Notes: generated from the sequence alone by a model not told the origin. 64,000 nt of DNA from Candidatus Melainabacteria bacterium (GCA_003151275.1 PLXC01000159.1:178760-242759), one strand, 5' to 3'. Positions 29,352-38,984 are shown, counted from the stretch's first letter. Numbers and translations: made by a program.

Positions 29352-30071
29352 TTAGCGCGAAGCTGCTTCGGGGTGATTGCGGTTGCGGTTCTCTTGCATC
29401 AGTTGACGTTGCAACTGGACTGCCGACATGTAGCGTTGATTGGGATCTTCGATCGAAGCAATATTCCGATATTGCTGATACTTTTGCAGCGCGCCGTCGA
29501 GAAAGCCCAAGTATTTATCAGGGTCGTAGCATATTGAGGTGTGCCACTCACTGATGTGCCCTGAGCCTGAAGTTCCCAGAGATGTGTTCCCATCAGGCGC
29601 GATCACCACGCTTGTCGTAAAGCCATTCCTAGAGTTGTTTGGATGATTGTTTAACCAATTCTGCCAAGGCATAAGTGCCGGCGTATTTGAGGGCCAACCC
29701 TGATCGCTGATGTTATTGTCGACCGCGACAAAGTCTTTATTGATTTCATTGATTACTCGATCGTCCGAGAGCGAACTGCCCCGGGCCATGCGTCCGCCCA
29801 TTCAGCAATCGCCGGCGTTTTTCTCACCATGGAAACCAATCACCAGAAACACAAGGATCGGCTTATTCTCAGCTCTTGATCTTGCTTTCGCTTGCTCCAT
29901 ATCTTTGAGCCAGTGAATTTGCGTCCACTTACCTTGGTGCTCACATTGAGTGGCGACTTGACTGAACTGCTGATATGACTTCCAGTCCATACATTGTCCT
30001 GGCGCTACAGCCAAAGTCAGAAAGGTCAACAATGTGTTCAGAACGCTTTTACGCAGTCGGGCTGCTTGCAT
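29352..30071 (-). CDS. Candidate exported thioredoxin-like selenoprotein (Cys-Sec)
   Basis: One frame of 239 residues runs from the ATG at 30071 (ribosome site GAGGA, six bases away) to the TAA at 29352, interrupted only by a TGA at 29804-29802. Before it: a signal peptide (about 1-27) and the thioredoxin-like strand KPILVFLVIGF, ending GDC. After it: GGRMARGSSLSDDRVINEIN and a fold-completing region. Read through, the TGA gives Cys89-Sec90 at the redox position of a thioredoxin-like fold. Conservation of sense on both sides, without frameshift, argues for selenocysteine rather than decay. It shares DWKSY after the signal peptide with the second candidate at 43069. The expected role is thiol/disulfide or peroxide chemistry in the periplasm. 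Read conventionally it would be split into two short ORFs. Confidence 0.7.
29771..29797 (-). promoter_or_regulatory. Possible bacterial SECIS element of selenoprotein candidate 1
   Basis: Starting four bases after the TGA on the minus strand, GCGGAC (29797-29792) pairs with GTTCGC (29776-29771), including one G-U pair. An inner GCC-CGG-GGC forms the apical hairpin about 20 bases after the TGA. The distance and size suit a bacterial SECIS, which lies within the coding region immediately downstream of UGA. Confidence 0.45.
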
Positions 30072-30246
30072 AGACAATCCTCGGATAAACTCACCTTCGT
30101 CTCCACGCTAACGAGTCTACTGCAACAAAGTAAGAAGAGCATCCAACGATGGCCATATTTCGTCCGTGACTTTAGTCATGTTAGTTAGGGCGTTGGGTCC
30201 ATGAACTAGGCAGCAGTGCTCCCCTTGTTGTGGAAAACGCTCTGTA

Positions 30247-30693
30247 CTAGCTTTTCGCTTGCACATGGGGCGCCGTGTGTCTTGTGATCCATTCCAGAAC
30301 GCCCTTAAATATTATGTCGTCGAACTGTCCTTCCTCAAAAATCAGATGCTCAGCCCTTCCGATAAAAACCATGTTCTTGTCCTTGTTTGGAATCGCTTGA
30401 TAGATCGCAAGCGTGCCCATCGGCTTGACTAGATTGTCGCTGTAACCCTGGAAGATAATCACTGGCGTGTTGGTAATTTTCGCAGCAGCTTTAACGTTGT
30501 TACCCATAAAATTCTGGAAATTGAGCAGTTCGGACGGAGAAAGTTTCATCCGCATCTGTGAATCGCCTTCCCACATGTCGCGTAAATCGGCGTCCCTGCG
30601 ACGCAAATGTAGCCGCAGACGATGTGGTCGTGGTCGCTGGACTTCTGGGTGATTCCGAAGAGTCCAAATTCTTGGATAATCCATGTTCATCAC
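30247..30693 (-). pseudogene. C-terminal remnant of an alpha/beta hydrolase
   Basis: From about 30590 down to 30247 the frame clearly encodes the C-terminal part of a lysophospholipase/esterase-type alpha/beta hydrolase. The segment TPVIIFQGYSDNLVKP carries the acid Asp and GRAEHLIFEE carries the catalytic His, ending in an amphipathic helix. Upstream (30600-30693) the frame gives Arg-rich nonsense, and sensible-looking residues appear in another phase. The nucleophile-elbow Ser domain is missing. I therefore read it as a truncated and frameshifted relic. An intact short hypothetical protein is less likely. Confidence 0.55.
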
Positions 30694-30992
30694 CGTAAGG
30701 TGGACAAGTGTTTTGAATTGTCATGCCAGCGCCACAAGCAATTATCGATAGTGCCACTCATCCAGACCGAGGCCTTTCCTATTATCAGACGCATGATCAG
30801 TAGCACCAAATACGGTGCATAACACTGACTCGAACTCTAGGAGATCAATCGATGGAACTTTGATCCAATTGACATAAGCACGTTTTCTATAATTATCGAA
30901 ATTCGACAGCCAATGATCAAATTTTACGCAAGCCGGTGTAGGTGCCCCAATATGTTGCGGGCGCCTTCACTGTATTGTATTGTTCACTATAA

Positions 30993-33209
30993 ATGGCTCA
31001 ACCCTCAGCGAGTAAGCATTTGCGACTGCGACTAACTCTAGCTCAAAAAGGCATGATTGCTGTATCTACCATGCTTGCCTTTCAGCTTTTGTTTGTCGGA
31101 ACGCTTGCACAAATGCTGAATCACGCGGGAGAACAACTAGAACGCGAAGAAAAGGTTCGAGAGGTCATTTCACACCTAAATAATTTGACGCACCTTTTCA
31201 ATCAAACCACGATCGGGCTGACGCGCGTGATGCAACATGGTTGGCTTTCGGGAGAGACAGATGCTCAGTCCCAAGCCAATCCACAATTCCAAAAAGAGTA
31301 CTACGAGCAACCTGCGCAGGTTCGAACGGAAGTCATAGTTCTGAGAAACTTGGTTAAAGGCGATCCGGTCGCCACCGAAGCCATTGATGACATCGATACA
31401 TACTGCAGAACAGGGCTGATGATGATGGAAAAGACCCGCATGTCTGTTTTTGGTCAAAGCTCAGGCGAACAGTATAGTTGGTTGGCAAAATTGCACACGC
31501 TCGGCGAAAATACAGTCGCTCGAGAAGCTAGGCTTCTGAAATATTACACCGACTTAGAAGAGCAAATCGCAGAGCAGGAAGCCCGTTCACGAAAAACCGC
31601 CTCTACGCTAATTGTCATTCTAATCCTGTTCGATATTGCGATTGCCCTCCTGGCTGCCCTTCTGTTCACGCGTAACATCACCGGAAGGTTGAAAACTCTA
31701 AGCGACAACAGCATGCGACTGGCAGTAGGTCAAGAGCTATACCCTGTGCTAAAAGGCACGGACGAGATCGCTAAGCTGGATAAATCATTTCACGACATGG
31801 CAGAAGCGCTTGCCGAAGCGACGCAAAAAGAACGAGCGATTTTTGAAAATGCGACAGACCTGATTTGTTCGATCGGCAAAGATGGACGTTTTTCAGCCGT
31901 TAATCCAGCAGTCGAGACGATGCTCGGATATACATCCGAAGAATTGCTTGGACAACGGTTCATACAAGTTGTTGCCGATGAACTCCGTGCCGGTGTCAAA
32001 AACTATCTTGATCAAGTCGCAAGTACAGGCAATCTTGCGCCATTTGAAACACAGTTAACCCGCGTTGACGCAACGCCGATCTTTGCCATCTGGTCTGCTC
32101 AGTGGTCCAATAAAGACCAAATGTGGTTTTGCGTTATACACGATATTTCTGAACGAAAGCGCGAGGAGAACCTGATAAAAGCAAGTGAGGAGCGAATTCG
32201 TTCTGTGATCGAAAATCTTCCGGTGGGCGTTGTCACCACGGACTCTAATGGTCTTGTTGAGTCAATCAATCGAATGACGAGTGAAATGTTTACTGTTGCT
32301 GAAGAAGATGTTTTACGAAAGCCAGTCAGCGACTTGTTTGACGAAAAAGGTCAATCCGGAATGAAAGATCTTCAAGCCGGAAAAACATTCGAACAGACAG
32401 CCAGAAAGAGTAACGGTGAGACTTTCCCTGTCGAATTAACAACCGCTGAATATCAGGGATTCGAAGGGAATCGCCTCCTCATTCACATAAAAGATATTAC
32501 AGAGCGTCGAGAGATTGAGAAGCTAAAGCAAGAGTTCATCGCCATGATCAGCCACGATCTAAGAACGCCGCTTACATCGATTGGGGGCACTCTAACGTTG
32601 ATCCAAGAAGGCATCTATGGAGACATAAGCGAAGGCGGCGCAAAGCGGGTGATTGATGCACAACGAAACGTTGAACGACTGATCAATCTCGTCAGTGATC
32701 TTCTCGATATAGAAAAACTTGAGGCAGGTCAACTGACAATGGAGTTAGCGCCTTGCGAAGTTGCCGAGATTATTGATTCCTCCGTTTCATCAGTAAAGAG
32801 TTACGCAGAGCAAAAAGGAGTTGTTCTGCACGTGGAAACCACTGAGGCAACCATACCGGCAGACGGGGATCGCCTGGTCCAAGTGTTAGTCAACTTGATT
32901 TCCAACGCAGTAAAGTTCTCTCCTGTCGGAGGAAATGTATACGTTTCCTCCGCAAGTGACAATGGTGAAGTGTCTTTGTTCGTGAAAGATGAGGGTCGCG
33001 GCATTCCAAAGGAGTTTCACGAAAGCATTTTTGAACGCTTCCAGCAGGTTGCCGTCAGCGATGGCAAACGCTCTATGGGAAGCGGGCTGGGTCTAGCCAT
33101 TTGCAAAGCAATTGTCGAGAGCCACAACGGTCATATTGGAGTTGACAGTGATGGCGCCACTGGCAGCACCTTTTGGATTAGATTGCCCGCATCGCCCTCG
33201 CTCCAATAA
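30993..33209 (+). CDS. Hybrid-input sensor histidine kinase with HAMP and two PAS domains
   Basis: 738 residues. TM1 lies at about 21-42, a long helical periplasmic sensor follows (about 45-200, rich in heptads), then TM2 at about 204-226 and HAMP (227-275). PAS1 is at about 284-390, PAS2 at about 400-505, and the dimerisation domain carries His521 (MISHDLRTPLTSIGG). The ATPase domain has NLISNAVKFS, DEGRGIPKE and GSGLGLAICKAI. All catalytic boxes look intact. The cognate partner is almost surely the regulator 52 bases downstream. The kinase core is closely related to the orphan kinase at 56925. The ATG directly follows an AT-rich CACTATAA without a ribosome site, so leaderless initiation is possible. 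Confidence 0.92.
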   Translation: MAQPSASKHLRLRLTLAQKGMIAVSTMLAFQLLFVGTLAQMLNHAGEQLEREEKVREVISHLNNLTHLFNQTTIGLTRVMQHGWLSGETDAQSQANPQFQKEYYEQPAQVRTEVIVLRNLVKGDPVATEAIDDIDTYCRTGLMMMEKTRMSVFGQSSGEQYSWLAKLHTLGENTVAREARLLKYYTDLEEQIAEQEARSRKTASTLIVILILFDIAIALLAALLFTRNITGRLKTLSDNSMRLAVGQELYPVLKGTDEIAKLDKSFHDMAEALAEATQKERAIFENATDLICSIGKDGRFSAVNPAVETMLGYTSEELLGQRFIQVVADELRAGVKNYLDQVASTGNLAPFETQLTRVDATPIFAIWSAQWSNKDQMWFCVIHDISERKREENLIKASEERIRSVIENLPVGVVTTDSNGLVESINRMTSEMFTVAEEDVLRKPVSDLFDEKGQSGMKDLQAGKTFEQTARKSNGETFPVELTTAEYQGFEGNRLLIHIKDITERREIEKLKQEFIAMISHDLRTPLTSIGGTLTLIQEGIYGDISEGGAKRVIDAQRNVERLINLVSDLLDIEKLEAGQLTMELAPCEVAEIIDSSVSSVKSYAEQKGVVLHVETTEATIPADGDRLVQVLVNLISNAVKFSPVGGNVYVSSASDNGEVSLFVKDEGRGIPKEFHESIFERFQQVAVSDGKRSMGSGLGLAICKAIVESHNGHIGVDSDGATGSTFWIRLPASPSLQ

Positions 33210-33261
33210 AACCTGCGATATACTCGATGGTCTGAATTGAAACAGAGGGTTTGGGCGGCAA

Positions 33262-33939
33262 GTGGCCAAAATAATCATAGTTGATGACGATGTCGCGCTC
33301 TGTGGAGTTGTAGAGGATTGGCTCAATTCGCAGGGACACACCATTGAAAAGGTCTACACCGGGCGCGATGCCGAAGATTTCCTGACGACTTACAAGTATG
33401 ATTTGATCATCCTTGACTGGAGTTTGCCTGATTTAGCGGGCATAGATATCTGTCACAAATTGAGGAAAACAGGCGTGCAAACGCCTATATTAATGCTCAC
33501 CGGAAAGACAAACATCGATGACAAAGAAGCCGGCTTAGATGCGGGCGCCGATGACTATCTAACCAAACCATTCGATCTAAAAGAATTGTCGGCGCGCGTC
33601 AGGGCGATATTGCGCAGACCCGAACAAGTAACAGGCAATCTCATTGTTCGTGGTGCCTTGCGCCTCGATACTTCTTCGCGAAAAGCGATGGTCAACGAAC
33701 ACGAACTGAAACTCTATCCAAGGGACTTTGCCCTTCTGGAATTTTTTATGCGACATCCAAATCAGGTTTTTGCTTCGGAGACTCTCGTTAATCGCGTCTG
33801 GTCAGCAGAAACGGCAGTCGGAAGCGACACAGTGCGAACAGCTATTAAACGGCTTCGACAGCAGCTCGAGTCAGCCGGATTAAAAGATGCCATTAGCACC
33901 GTATACGGTGTCGGCTATCAACTGATCTGTTTAGATTGA
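33262..33939 (+). CDS. OmpR/PhoB-family response regulator
   Basis: 225 residues starting at GTG (MAKIIIVDDD). Acidic residues 8-10, phospho-acceptor Asp52 (ILDWSLPD), the conserved Lys in YLTKPF and a C-terminal winged helix (about 130-225) are all present. It lies between the PAS kinase and the SGNH hydrolase on the same strand with short gaps, so it is part of a three-gene unit. It differs from its paralogues mostly in the DNA-binding half, implying a different operator. Confidence 0.92.
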   Translation: MAKIIIVDDDVALCGVVEDWLNSQGHTIEKVYTGRDAEDFLTTYKYDLIILDWSLPDLAGIDICHKLRKTGVQTPILMLTGKTNIDDKEAGLDAGADDYLTKPFDLKELSARVRAILRRPEQVTGNLIVRGALRLDTSSRKAMVNEHELKLYPRDFALLEFFMRHPNQVFASETLVNRVWSAETAVGSDTVRTAIKRLRQQLESAGLKDAISTVYGVGYQLICLD

Positions 33940-33942
33940 CGG

Positions 33943-34698
33943 ATGCAGTCTGTGGCGATCAAGGCGTTCACATTTGGTCTGTGCACTGTTCTCAGCGTCA
34001 CTTTATTGCTCACCTTTGAAGCATGGCTGGCCTATCACCGTCCGATGATTACATCGCACGATCCACCACCCACGCCGATTCACATCAAAGGCAACGGTTC
34101 AAAACTGCTCTACGTCGTAATGGGCGACAGCACAGCTGCCGGAAGAGGAGCAGATGCGGATCGTTCCATCGCGATTGAAACTGCGCGTCACCTGGCAAAA
34201 TCGCATGATGTGACATTAGTAAATTTAGGCGCATCGGGTGCGCGCATCAATGATTTAATAACCAAACAACTGACCGAGACCACGGCGCTCAATCCAGACG
34301 TAGTACTCCTTTCTGCCGGAGCAAATGACGTAATACGCTTCACACCGGACGAGAAAATCAAGACGGATCTCAATTTCATTCTCTCTGCCCTGACCAAAAA
34401 CAATCCCAATATCGTCATTGTGGTGCCTGGCTCCGGAGATGTCGGCAGCTGTCCACGCTTTGAACAACCACTCCGATTCATCGGCGGATTGGAGACGAAC
34501 AGAGTCAATCGTGCCATTGAAACAACTACTAAAAGCTTTCCACAGGTAACTTGGATTCCATTGGCTGATCGAACAAGTCAGATCTTCAAACAGGAGCCTT
34601 CGTTGTTCTCAGAAGACAAGTTTCATCCAAACGATCGTGGCTACGCCATATGGGTAGAGGTCTTCAATGAAGGCTTGGATAAAGCACTGTCTCACTAA
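33943..34698 (+). CDS. Membrane-anchored SGNH/GDSL hydrolase
   Basis: 251 residues. An N-terminal hydrophobic segment (about 8-30) acts as anchor or uncleaved signal. SGNH blocks are in order: nucleophile Ser63 in MGDSTAAGRG, oxyanion Gly in NLGASGA, Asn128 in SAGANDV, and Asp225/His228 in EDKFHPND. Family members are esterases or lipases, often acting on acylated polysaccharide or lipid. It starts four bases after the regulator stop, so it is co-transcribed with the two-component system and may be its output or sensor partner. That link is inference. Confidence 0.88.
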   Translation: MQSVAIKAFTFGLCTVLSVTLLLTFEAWLAYHRPMITSHDPPPTPIHIKGNGSKLLYVVMGDSTAAGRGADADRSIAIETARHLAKSHDVTLVNLGASGARINDLITKQLTETTALNPDVVLLSAGANDVIRFTPDEKIKTDLNFILSALTKNNPNIVIVVPGSGDVGSCPRFEQPLRFIGGLETNRVNRAIETTTKSFPQVTWIPLADRTSQIFKQEPSLFSEDKFHPNDRGYAIWVEVFNEGLDKALSH

Positions 34699-34714
34699 AT
34701 GTAATCAGACTAAA

Positions 34715-34741
34715 CATCAACTCTTTCATCAAAGGTTGATG
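34715..34741. terminator. Hairpin between convergent genes
   Basis: CATCAAC (34715-34721) pairs with GTTGATG (34735-34741). After a one-base bulge, CTTT (34723-34726) pairs with AAAG (34731-34734) around the loop CATC. It lies 17 bases after the SGNH stop and 13 bases after the stop of the convergent small gene, so it may serve both. Confidence 0.5.
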
Positions 34742-34753
34742 AACTTCAGTGGA

Positions 34754-35011
34754 CTAGTAATTCAAACTAACAAGTTTGGAAGAGCCATCAGGATTTTTCA
34801 TAAGAACGCATTGGGTACGGCTGTCGAATTTAAATGTAGGACCATTTTTGACAGTCATAATAAAGCCGGCTTTATCGTCGAGTTGAGTCATCTTGACGCC
34901 GTCACCATAGTCGACATCCTGGCTGCGCTGTTCGGATGCTTGCACGGCGGGGGTTGTTGCTACTGTGAGTGTTAGCAAAACAAAGAGGATAGATTTAGTT
35001 GCGTTATTCAT
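34754..35011 (-). CDS. Small exported protein
   Basis: 85 residues: a signal peptide (MNNATKSILFVLLTLTVAT, cleavage near VQA at about residue 25) and a 60-residue mature domain. The mature domain is strand-rich, with polar ends and one Cys (RTQCVLMKNPDG). No family recognised. GGAG eight bases before the ATG supports the start. A small periplasmic beta-domain is likely. Confidence 0.6.
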   Translation of the reverse strand: MNNATKSILFVLLTLTVATTPAVQASEQRSQDVDYGDGVKMTQLDDKAGFIMTVKNGPTFKFDSRTQCVLMKNPDGSSKLVSLNY

Positions 35012-35205
35012 TTTTCAAGCTCCAAGAATCGAAGGGCGGAATTTTCAGTTCTTTGGCGTCGGATGTATAGATTAGTAAGTCAAGTCAGGTATTACGCCAG
35101 TAATATGGATGTTTGGTTGGCAATCTCCATAGCCAAAATATTAGATGCATGGGTGTGAAGTTTCCATGATGCTCACGTGACATTGAACAAAGACGCCAAG
35201 TACAA

Positions 35206-35778
35206 ATGAAAACCGTTCCCATTTCTACCTACAAACTATCACAGCTCTGGGCACGATTACGAAAGCCTACAATCACCATGTTTATTGTTTTCTACATCTA
35301 CTGCGGTGCACTTTTCCTCTCTCCGCCCACAGAATGGCGACAAACTCTTCTATCACCATTTTGGAATTTTATCGAATATGTGGGGCTGTGGCAGTACTAC
35401 ACGGTATTCGTTCCGCCTCGCATTTTCAATCTGTATCTTGAGGGCAACGTCAAACTAGAGAACGGCGAGCTCTTGGTCTGGAAGTATCCGCGCATGGAGC
35501 AACTCGGATTAATTGAGAAGATGCAGAAGGAGCGCTACCGCAAGCTATACAACGACATTGCCAACAACGCAAGCGATGGTGTCTTATGGCCAGATCTGGC
35601 GCGTTATATAGCCAGAAAAGTTTACGTTCAACATGGCAAACGACCGATCGAAGTGACTTTGGTGCGCTACTGGTCTGACATACCACCCGCGTCCGGAGAT
35701 CCGCTACCTCGCTTATCAAATAAATATGACTCGCTAGGCTTCTTTACCTATCCCATTAGAATTGAGGATTTGCAATGA
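35206..35778 (+). CDS. Membrane-anchored partner of the HTTM protein
   Basis: 190 residues with one clear N-terminal membrane segment (about 24-42) and a second weaker hydrophobic stretch (about 50-66) followed by an extracytoplasmic domain. The motif WQYYTVFVPPRIFNLYLEG recalls small proteins that accompany HTTM proteins. No catalytic residues are recognised. Its stop overlaps the ATG of the HTTM gene by four bases, so the two are translationally coupled and probably form one complex. Confidence 0.65.
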   Translation: MKTVPISTYKLSQLWARLRKPTITMFIVFYIYCGALFLSPPTEWRQTLLSPFWNFIEYVGLWQYYTVFVPPRIFNLYLEGNVKLENGELLVWKYPRMEQLGLIEKMQKERYRKLYNDIANNASDGVLWPDLARYIARKVYVQHGKRPIEVTLVRYWSDIPPASGDPLPRLSNKYDSLGFFTYPIRIEDLQ

Positions 35779-36719
35779 AGTTTGGTGCGATAGGACGTTG
35801 GTGGGATCAATGCTGGTTTGCGGAGAATTCTCCGAGTCCGGTTTGCCTCTATCGAGTCGTGTACGGATTGTTAGTGCTGGCGACTGGATTGCTTCTTGCT
35901 CCAGATTTATTCAACTGGTACGGACACAGCGCTGTGATTTCTCCGCAAACCGTTCATGATTGGGAAAATTCAGAAGCTCGCTTTAGTGTTTTCTTTCTTC
36001 TGCCTGAAACAAACACACTGGTTGTCACAATGTATCTTGTGCTAATGCTGTCTGCAGCTTGCTTAACAGTTGGAATATTTTCACGATTAAGCGCACTTCT
36101 TGTGTTCATTTGTTTGCTTTCCTTCCAACAAAGAATGGCTTGTATCTTTAACGCTGGTGACACTATTTTACGTCATCAGGCTTTTCTGCTAATTTTTTCG
36201 CAAGCGGGAGCGCTTTATTCGATTGACCGTATAAGGCGAAACAAATCAAATCCAGCAGTTAGCGATCCAGTTCTTTGCAGTCCCTGGGCGCAACGACTAA
36301 TTCAATTGCAGCTTACCGGAGTTTACTGTCAAACATTCTTTTCTAAGATGGCGTGCCCTCAGTGGCTCGATGGAACAGCATTGTATTACTGCAGCCGACT
36401 AACCGACTTTGGGCGACTGCCCGTGCCGTTTTTATTCGATCACCTCTGGACATGTCAGCTACTGAGTTGGCTGACGCTCGCCATCGAATTCTCACTATTT
36501 ACACTGATCTGGGTGAAGAAGTTTCGCTACCCTGTTCTCGCAATCGGCACCCTCTTTCACCTAGGCATCGATTGGACGATGAACATTCCTGTGTTCGAGT
36601 ACATCATGATTGGAAGTTACATAAATTTTCTCCAGCCAGATCACGTCAACCGATTTGTCAGCTCCTGCAAGATGTGGATGGGAGCAACTATTCGCAGATT
36701 CTCAAATCAGCAAAATTGA
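35775..36719 (+). CDS. HTTM-domain polytopic membrane protein
   Basis: 314 residues with about eight hydrophobic segments. The N-terminal PVCLYRVVYGLLVLATG and the ACIFNAGDTILRHQAFLLIF segment match the HTTM family (horizontally transferred transmembrane domain, related to vitamin K-dependent gamma-carboxylase). Bacterial members have no proven reaction, so I assign only the family. It is coupled to the upstream gene. The large soluble C-terminal domain of full carboxylases is absent. Confidence 0.8.
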   Translation: MKFGAIGRWWDQCWFAENSPSPVCLYRVVYGLLVLATGLLLAPDLFNWYGHSAVISPQTVHDWENSEARFSVFFLLPETNTLVVTMYLVLMLSAACLTVGIFSRLSALLVFICLLSFQQRMACIFNAGDTILRHQAFLLIFSQAGALYSIDRIRRNKSNPAVSDPVLCSPWAQRLIQLQLTGVYCQTFFSKMACPQWLDGTALYYCSRLTDFGRLPVPFLFDHLWTCQLLSWLTLAIEFSLFTLIWVKKFRYPVLAIGTLFHLGIDWTMNIPVFEYIMIGSYINFLQPDHVNRFVSSCKMWMGATIRRFSNQQN

Positions 36720-36750
36720 TCGTAAAGTTCAAGTCCAGTTGATCGACCGA

Positions 36751-37221
36751 TTACTGTTCGTACTCCGCCACATAACCAGTGTCGAAGCCCAACGTACTGG
36801 CATAGGCTTTTGCGCTTACCTGGCGACGGAATCTAATGTCAACTGCAGTTCCATTCGTCGTGTAAGTTGGTCTGACACCAGCGGGTCCGACGCGGAACGC
36901 CCTATATGTCGTTACAGGTGTCATGGTCTCATTAAAGTCTGATTGTGATCCCAGCAAAGGGATTGATCCTGCACCTGCTGGAGGCAGTCCATTGCCGGGA
37001 TTGCCGCCGGTGCCACTAGTGCCGCCTGTGGTGCCGGTGCCGGATGTCCCGGAAGTACCAGACGTGCCCGAAGTACCGGAAGTGCCAGATGTACCAGAAG
37101 TGCCGGAAGTACCTGATGTACCAGACGTCCCGGAATTACCGTTGCCATTACAACCACTGGCTTGAAGAGTCAAAGAACAGGCAATGGTGACCAGAATCAA
37201 TGGTAAACGCTCCACTTTCAT
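36751..37221 (-). CDS. Probable lipoprotein with (Gly-Thr-Ser)n repeat
   Basis: 156 residues. A signal sequence ends QASGC at Cys24, a plausible though non-ideal lipobox. Residues about 30-63 are some ten Gly-Thr-Ser units encoded by a 9-base tandem repeat (about 37048-37136), then Gly/Pro-rich sequence. The C-terminal 75 residues are strand-rich and globular (TYRAFRVGPAGVRPTY). The start overlaps the stop of the upstream Tad-like gene as ATGA, so they form an operon. A surface-exposed stalk plus head is a reasonable picture. The repeat is a likely site of length variation. Confidence 0.65.
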   Translation of the reverse strand: MKVERLPLILVTIACSLTLQASGCNGNGNSGTSGTSGTSGTSGTSGTSGTSGTSGTSGTSGTGTTGGTSGTGGNPGNGLPPAGAGSIPLLGSQSDFNETMTPVTTYRAFRVGPAGVRPTYTTNGTAVDIRFRRQVSAKAYASTLGFDTGYVAEYEQ

Positions 37222-38984
37222 TTAGAGGAACCCTCGTTGATTGCAGGTACGTTGCCATCGCCTTTCATGCTGACCATGGGCAGAAATTGAAACGCTTTCT
37301 TTTTCGATTGGAGAACATGACCAGCGTCCATGGCAACTTGTGTATTATCCATAGGTTCACCACCATGCTTCCCGCCAAGATTAGTTCCTGGTTGTCTCAC
37401 TTCATCTCGAATATAGACATCCCATTTATCCGTGAAGTCGAGCCTCCCTGGAACGTTACTTACACCTTTTAACACTGGTAGTACAGGTGGGGTGATCGAA
37501 AAGGTTCCAACCGCACTTCCCGTGAGGGCATTAAGCTCCTCGGCGTACATCTGGTTATTGCTCGATACTGAATAGGGATACGGTTTAAGCGGACCACTCT
37601 TGTATAAAACATTGCCTGACGGGTCAAACTTGAATATGTGAATAATGCCACCGGGAACAGGTCCCAATGGTGTTCCTGTGGTACCGCCAGCGGTGAGGAT
37701 TGGGGCGAAAATAACAGTAGCTGGATTTGGCGCATTCAGAGGGGCGTTTACGATCGCTTGCACTTGGTCGATCTGCGCCTTGCACCCACCTCGTCGAATC
37801 CAGTCATAGAATGCCCCTCTCCATACAACTGCGATAGGCGGACTGGAAGCACCATTGATAGGCCATGGCATGGAAGCCATTGTGGCGTTAGGGTAGTCCC
37901 AAGGAAAGTCGCCGTTAGCGGAGGTTAGAAGAGTAGACGGCTTGCCATTGTCATTGAGTTGACCGTTGCTTAAAATATCGGCAAACTTTTTAATTTCAGG
38001 AACGGGTCCATCTGGAAAGCTCAATGATAGGGAGCCTGGGGCTGGCAATGGATCATAGAGACTTGAAGGCACTCCGCAAGCGACCGCATGCACCTGATCC
38101 CCGCTCATCGTTGTCGCTATGAACTGATTGGCTTCGGCCTTTACGATTGTAGGTATGCAATAGGGGAGTGTGGTGTCGCCTCCGGCAACGAACAGAACCG
38201 GATCAGCTAGAGTAGAGCTTCTTCCTACCGAAGCAAAAACAAAGTCTTGACCCAAAAAAGGAATGTCGGTATCAGACCTGTAAAATCCAGCAGCCTGTTG
38301 ATTGGCCGGCACAACCGCTAGTGGCTCCGGCTGAGGCACCGGTGTGTTAGTGGGCCATCCACCAGTGATTGAGCCGAGCGTGAGTTTCATAGAATTTGGA
38401 ACATAGGACGAATTGCCGGTCATGCGAATGACATTCTGGTTGTACGCGTTGACTGCATCTATGTAGGGATAGATCGCCCGGCCGTCTTTATCAGTTCCCT
38501 TGCCGCTAGGAGTAATCGCAGCATTCAGGGCAGCTATCAGCGTCTTTGCTGCCTTTTGCGCATTTTTTGCGTCTAGTAAGGCAAATTGCTGCATTGTCTG
38601 GTCGTTTAAAGAATTTGCGATGATCAGGTCAAGCCTGGCTGTTCCAATGATTGTGTTGATGCTTCGCACCGGCATCGAAAGCTGATCCGGTGCCGTTGTG
38701 TTTTGACCGATTGGTGCTGCATCGGACAGCGAAACAAAGCCGAACTCGTCGGTATTAACTACGATACCGGCCAAGTCGGTCGCGGCAGCAAGTGCCGCAG
38801 ATTCGATCGCCTTCTTCTGCTCGGCATTGCTGCCTAACAGTCGCGTGTAGTTTAGTCCAAAGAATATAAGCGCTATGACTAGCGCCATGAAGGCAACAAT
38901 CAACGCAATCATGCTGCCTCGATTTTTGCGGTTGTTCGTAGTTAATCCGAGTGGCCACAGTTTGTTATGCGGAGGTTTGTCCAT
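37218..38984 (-). CDS. Tad/TadG-like pilus-associated membrane protein
   Basis: 588 residues. Residues 20-95 contain RNRGSMIALIVAFMALVIAL, a single membrane helix, then a helix with EQKKAIESAALAAATDLA, the arrangement of TadE/TadG pseudopilin-like and Flp-assembly proteins. The remainder is an extracytoplasmic Pro/Asn/Thr-rich region without a recognised enzyme domain. No other tad genes are in the window. It is co-translated with the GTS-repeat lipoprotein, suggesting a surface structure made of both. Confidence 0.6.
   Translation of the reverse strand: MDKPPHNKLWPLGLTTNNRKNRGSMIALIVAFMALVIALIFFGLNYTRLLGSNAEQKKAIESAALAAATDLAGIVVNTDEFGFVSLSDAAPIGQNTTAPDQLSMPVRSINTIIGTARLDLIIANSLNDQTMQQFALLDAKNAQKAAKTLIAALNAAITPSGKGTDKDGRAIYPYIDAVNAYNQNVIRMTGNSSYVPNSMKLTLGSITGGWPTNTPVPQPEPLAVVPANQQAAGFYRSDTDIPFLGQDFVFASVGRSSTLADPVLFVAGGDTTLPYCIPTIVKAEANQFIATTMSGDQVHAVACGVPSSLYDPLPAPGSLSLSFPDGPVPEIKKFADILSNGQLNDNGKPSTLLTSANGDFPWDYPNATMASMPWPINGASSPPIAVVWRGAFYDWIRRGGCKAQIDQVQAIVNAPLNAPNPATVIFAPILTAGGTTGTPLGPVPGGIIHIFKFDPSGNVLYKSGPLKPYPYSVSSNNQMYAEELNALTGSAVGTFSITPPVLPVLKGVSNVPGRLDFTDKWDVYIRDEVRQPGTNLGGKHGGEPMDNTQVAMDAGHVLQSKKKAFQFLPMVSMKGDGNVPAINEGSSK

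Noticed and set aside
30500..30757. 85-residue Ser/Thr/Arg-rich ORF overlapping the hydrolase remnant
   Set aside because: No ribosome site, low-complexity composition, and it overlaps the more plausible hydrolase frame in another phase.
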